Origin: Nitrospirota bacterium
GTDB lineage: Bacteria; Nitrospirota; Thermodesulfovibrionia; UBA6902
Direction of reading: 5' to 3'
Length of the DNA stretch: 32,813 nt
NCBI GenBank assembly: GCA_003354025.1
Contig: PIVU01000017.1
Span: 1-32,813 of the forward strand
Notes under the pieces: model-generated
Told to the model about the DNA's origin: nothing
Database searches by the model: none
The model's input: the letters and a program-made list of their open reading frames with translations, nothing else
Shown: positions 32,782 through 32,813 of the stretch, one piece after another
Position numbering within the stretch: the first letter of the stretch is position 1
Layout: the number at the start of each line of letters is the position of its first letter
Made by a program: the position numbers and the translations under genes

Positions 32782-32813
32782 TTTGTAACTCCTTTAAATT
32801 ATTGCATTATTTA

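Overview
The window looks like a chromosomal, housekeeping-rich stretch from a mesophilic, probably anaerobic bacterium. Base composition is moderate (G+C roughly in the low-to-mid 40s by eye). The combination of an iron-sulfur/DUF3786 protein, a ferritin-like protein, a DsrE-like protein, zinc-binding (C+) forms of L28 and L31, and many short dispersed non-coding repeats is typical of Nitrospirota or Desulfobacterota-type genomes. That placement is an inference from gene content, not a phylogeny.

Layout. Nearly everything from 1 to 21573 is on the minus strand. In the direction of transcription there is first a surface/modification pair (GT2 glycosyltransferase and SPASM-type radical SAM enzyme, 21573-19503). 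Next come glmU-glmS (UDP-GlcNAc supply), a PcrA/UvrD helicase overlapping gatC, panD, and an rpsU-yqeY-NIF3-like-dnaG block that resembles the macromolecular synthesis operon but has no rpoD in the expected place. After a small Cys-rich ORF come rpmE, DUF1385, prfA and prmC. Then follow murA-hisD-hisG, an alpha/beta hydrolase, the Fe-S/DUF3786 protein and a truncated ferritin-like gene at the left edge. From 21660 transcription is mostly rightward: a DsrE-like gene, then tig-clpP-clpX. The divergent rpmB/infB region follows, with DUF721 and rpmB leftward and infB-DUF503-rbfA-nrnA-truB-DUF167 rightward. The right edge carries a leftward gene for an exported tandem OB-fold protein with a clear terminator.

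How the genes work together. Three themes dominate: translation (infB, rbfA, truB, prfA, prmC, rpsU, rpmB, rpmE, gatC), envelope precursor synthesis (glmS, glmU, murA, the GT2) and protein folding or turnover (tig, clpP, clpX). Single genes from histidine, pantothenate and DNA replication/repair pathways are interspersed. hisG/hisD, gatC and infB are separated, within this window, from many of their usual partners (other his genes, gatA, nusA).

Non-coding content. No tRNA, rRNA, CRISPR array, transposase gene or phage gene was seen. The gaps instead hold an unusual number of short repeats: a heptamer array inside prmC, a 23-bp-stem hairpin near dnaG with a relative upstream of truB, a C/G-rich repeat present twice in opposite orientation, and a hairpin overlapping the hisD stop codon. 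The largest is a roughly 540-bp composite element with long terminal inverted repeats in the only gene-free stretch over 300 bases (31417-32058). I see no clear novel multi-gene defence or biosynthetic system. The most unusual items are the inverted-repeat element, the radical SAM/GT2 pair and the possibly leaderless glmU.
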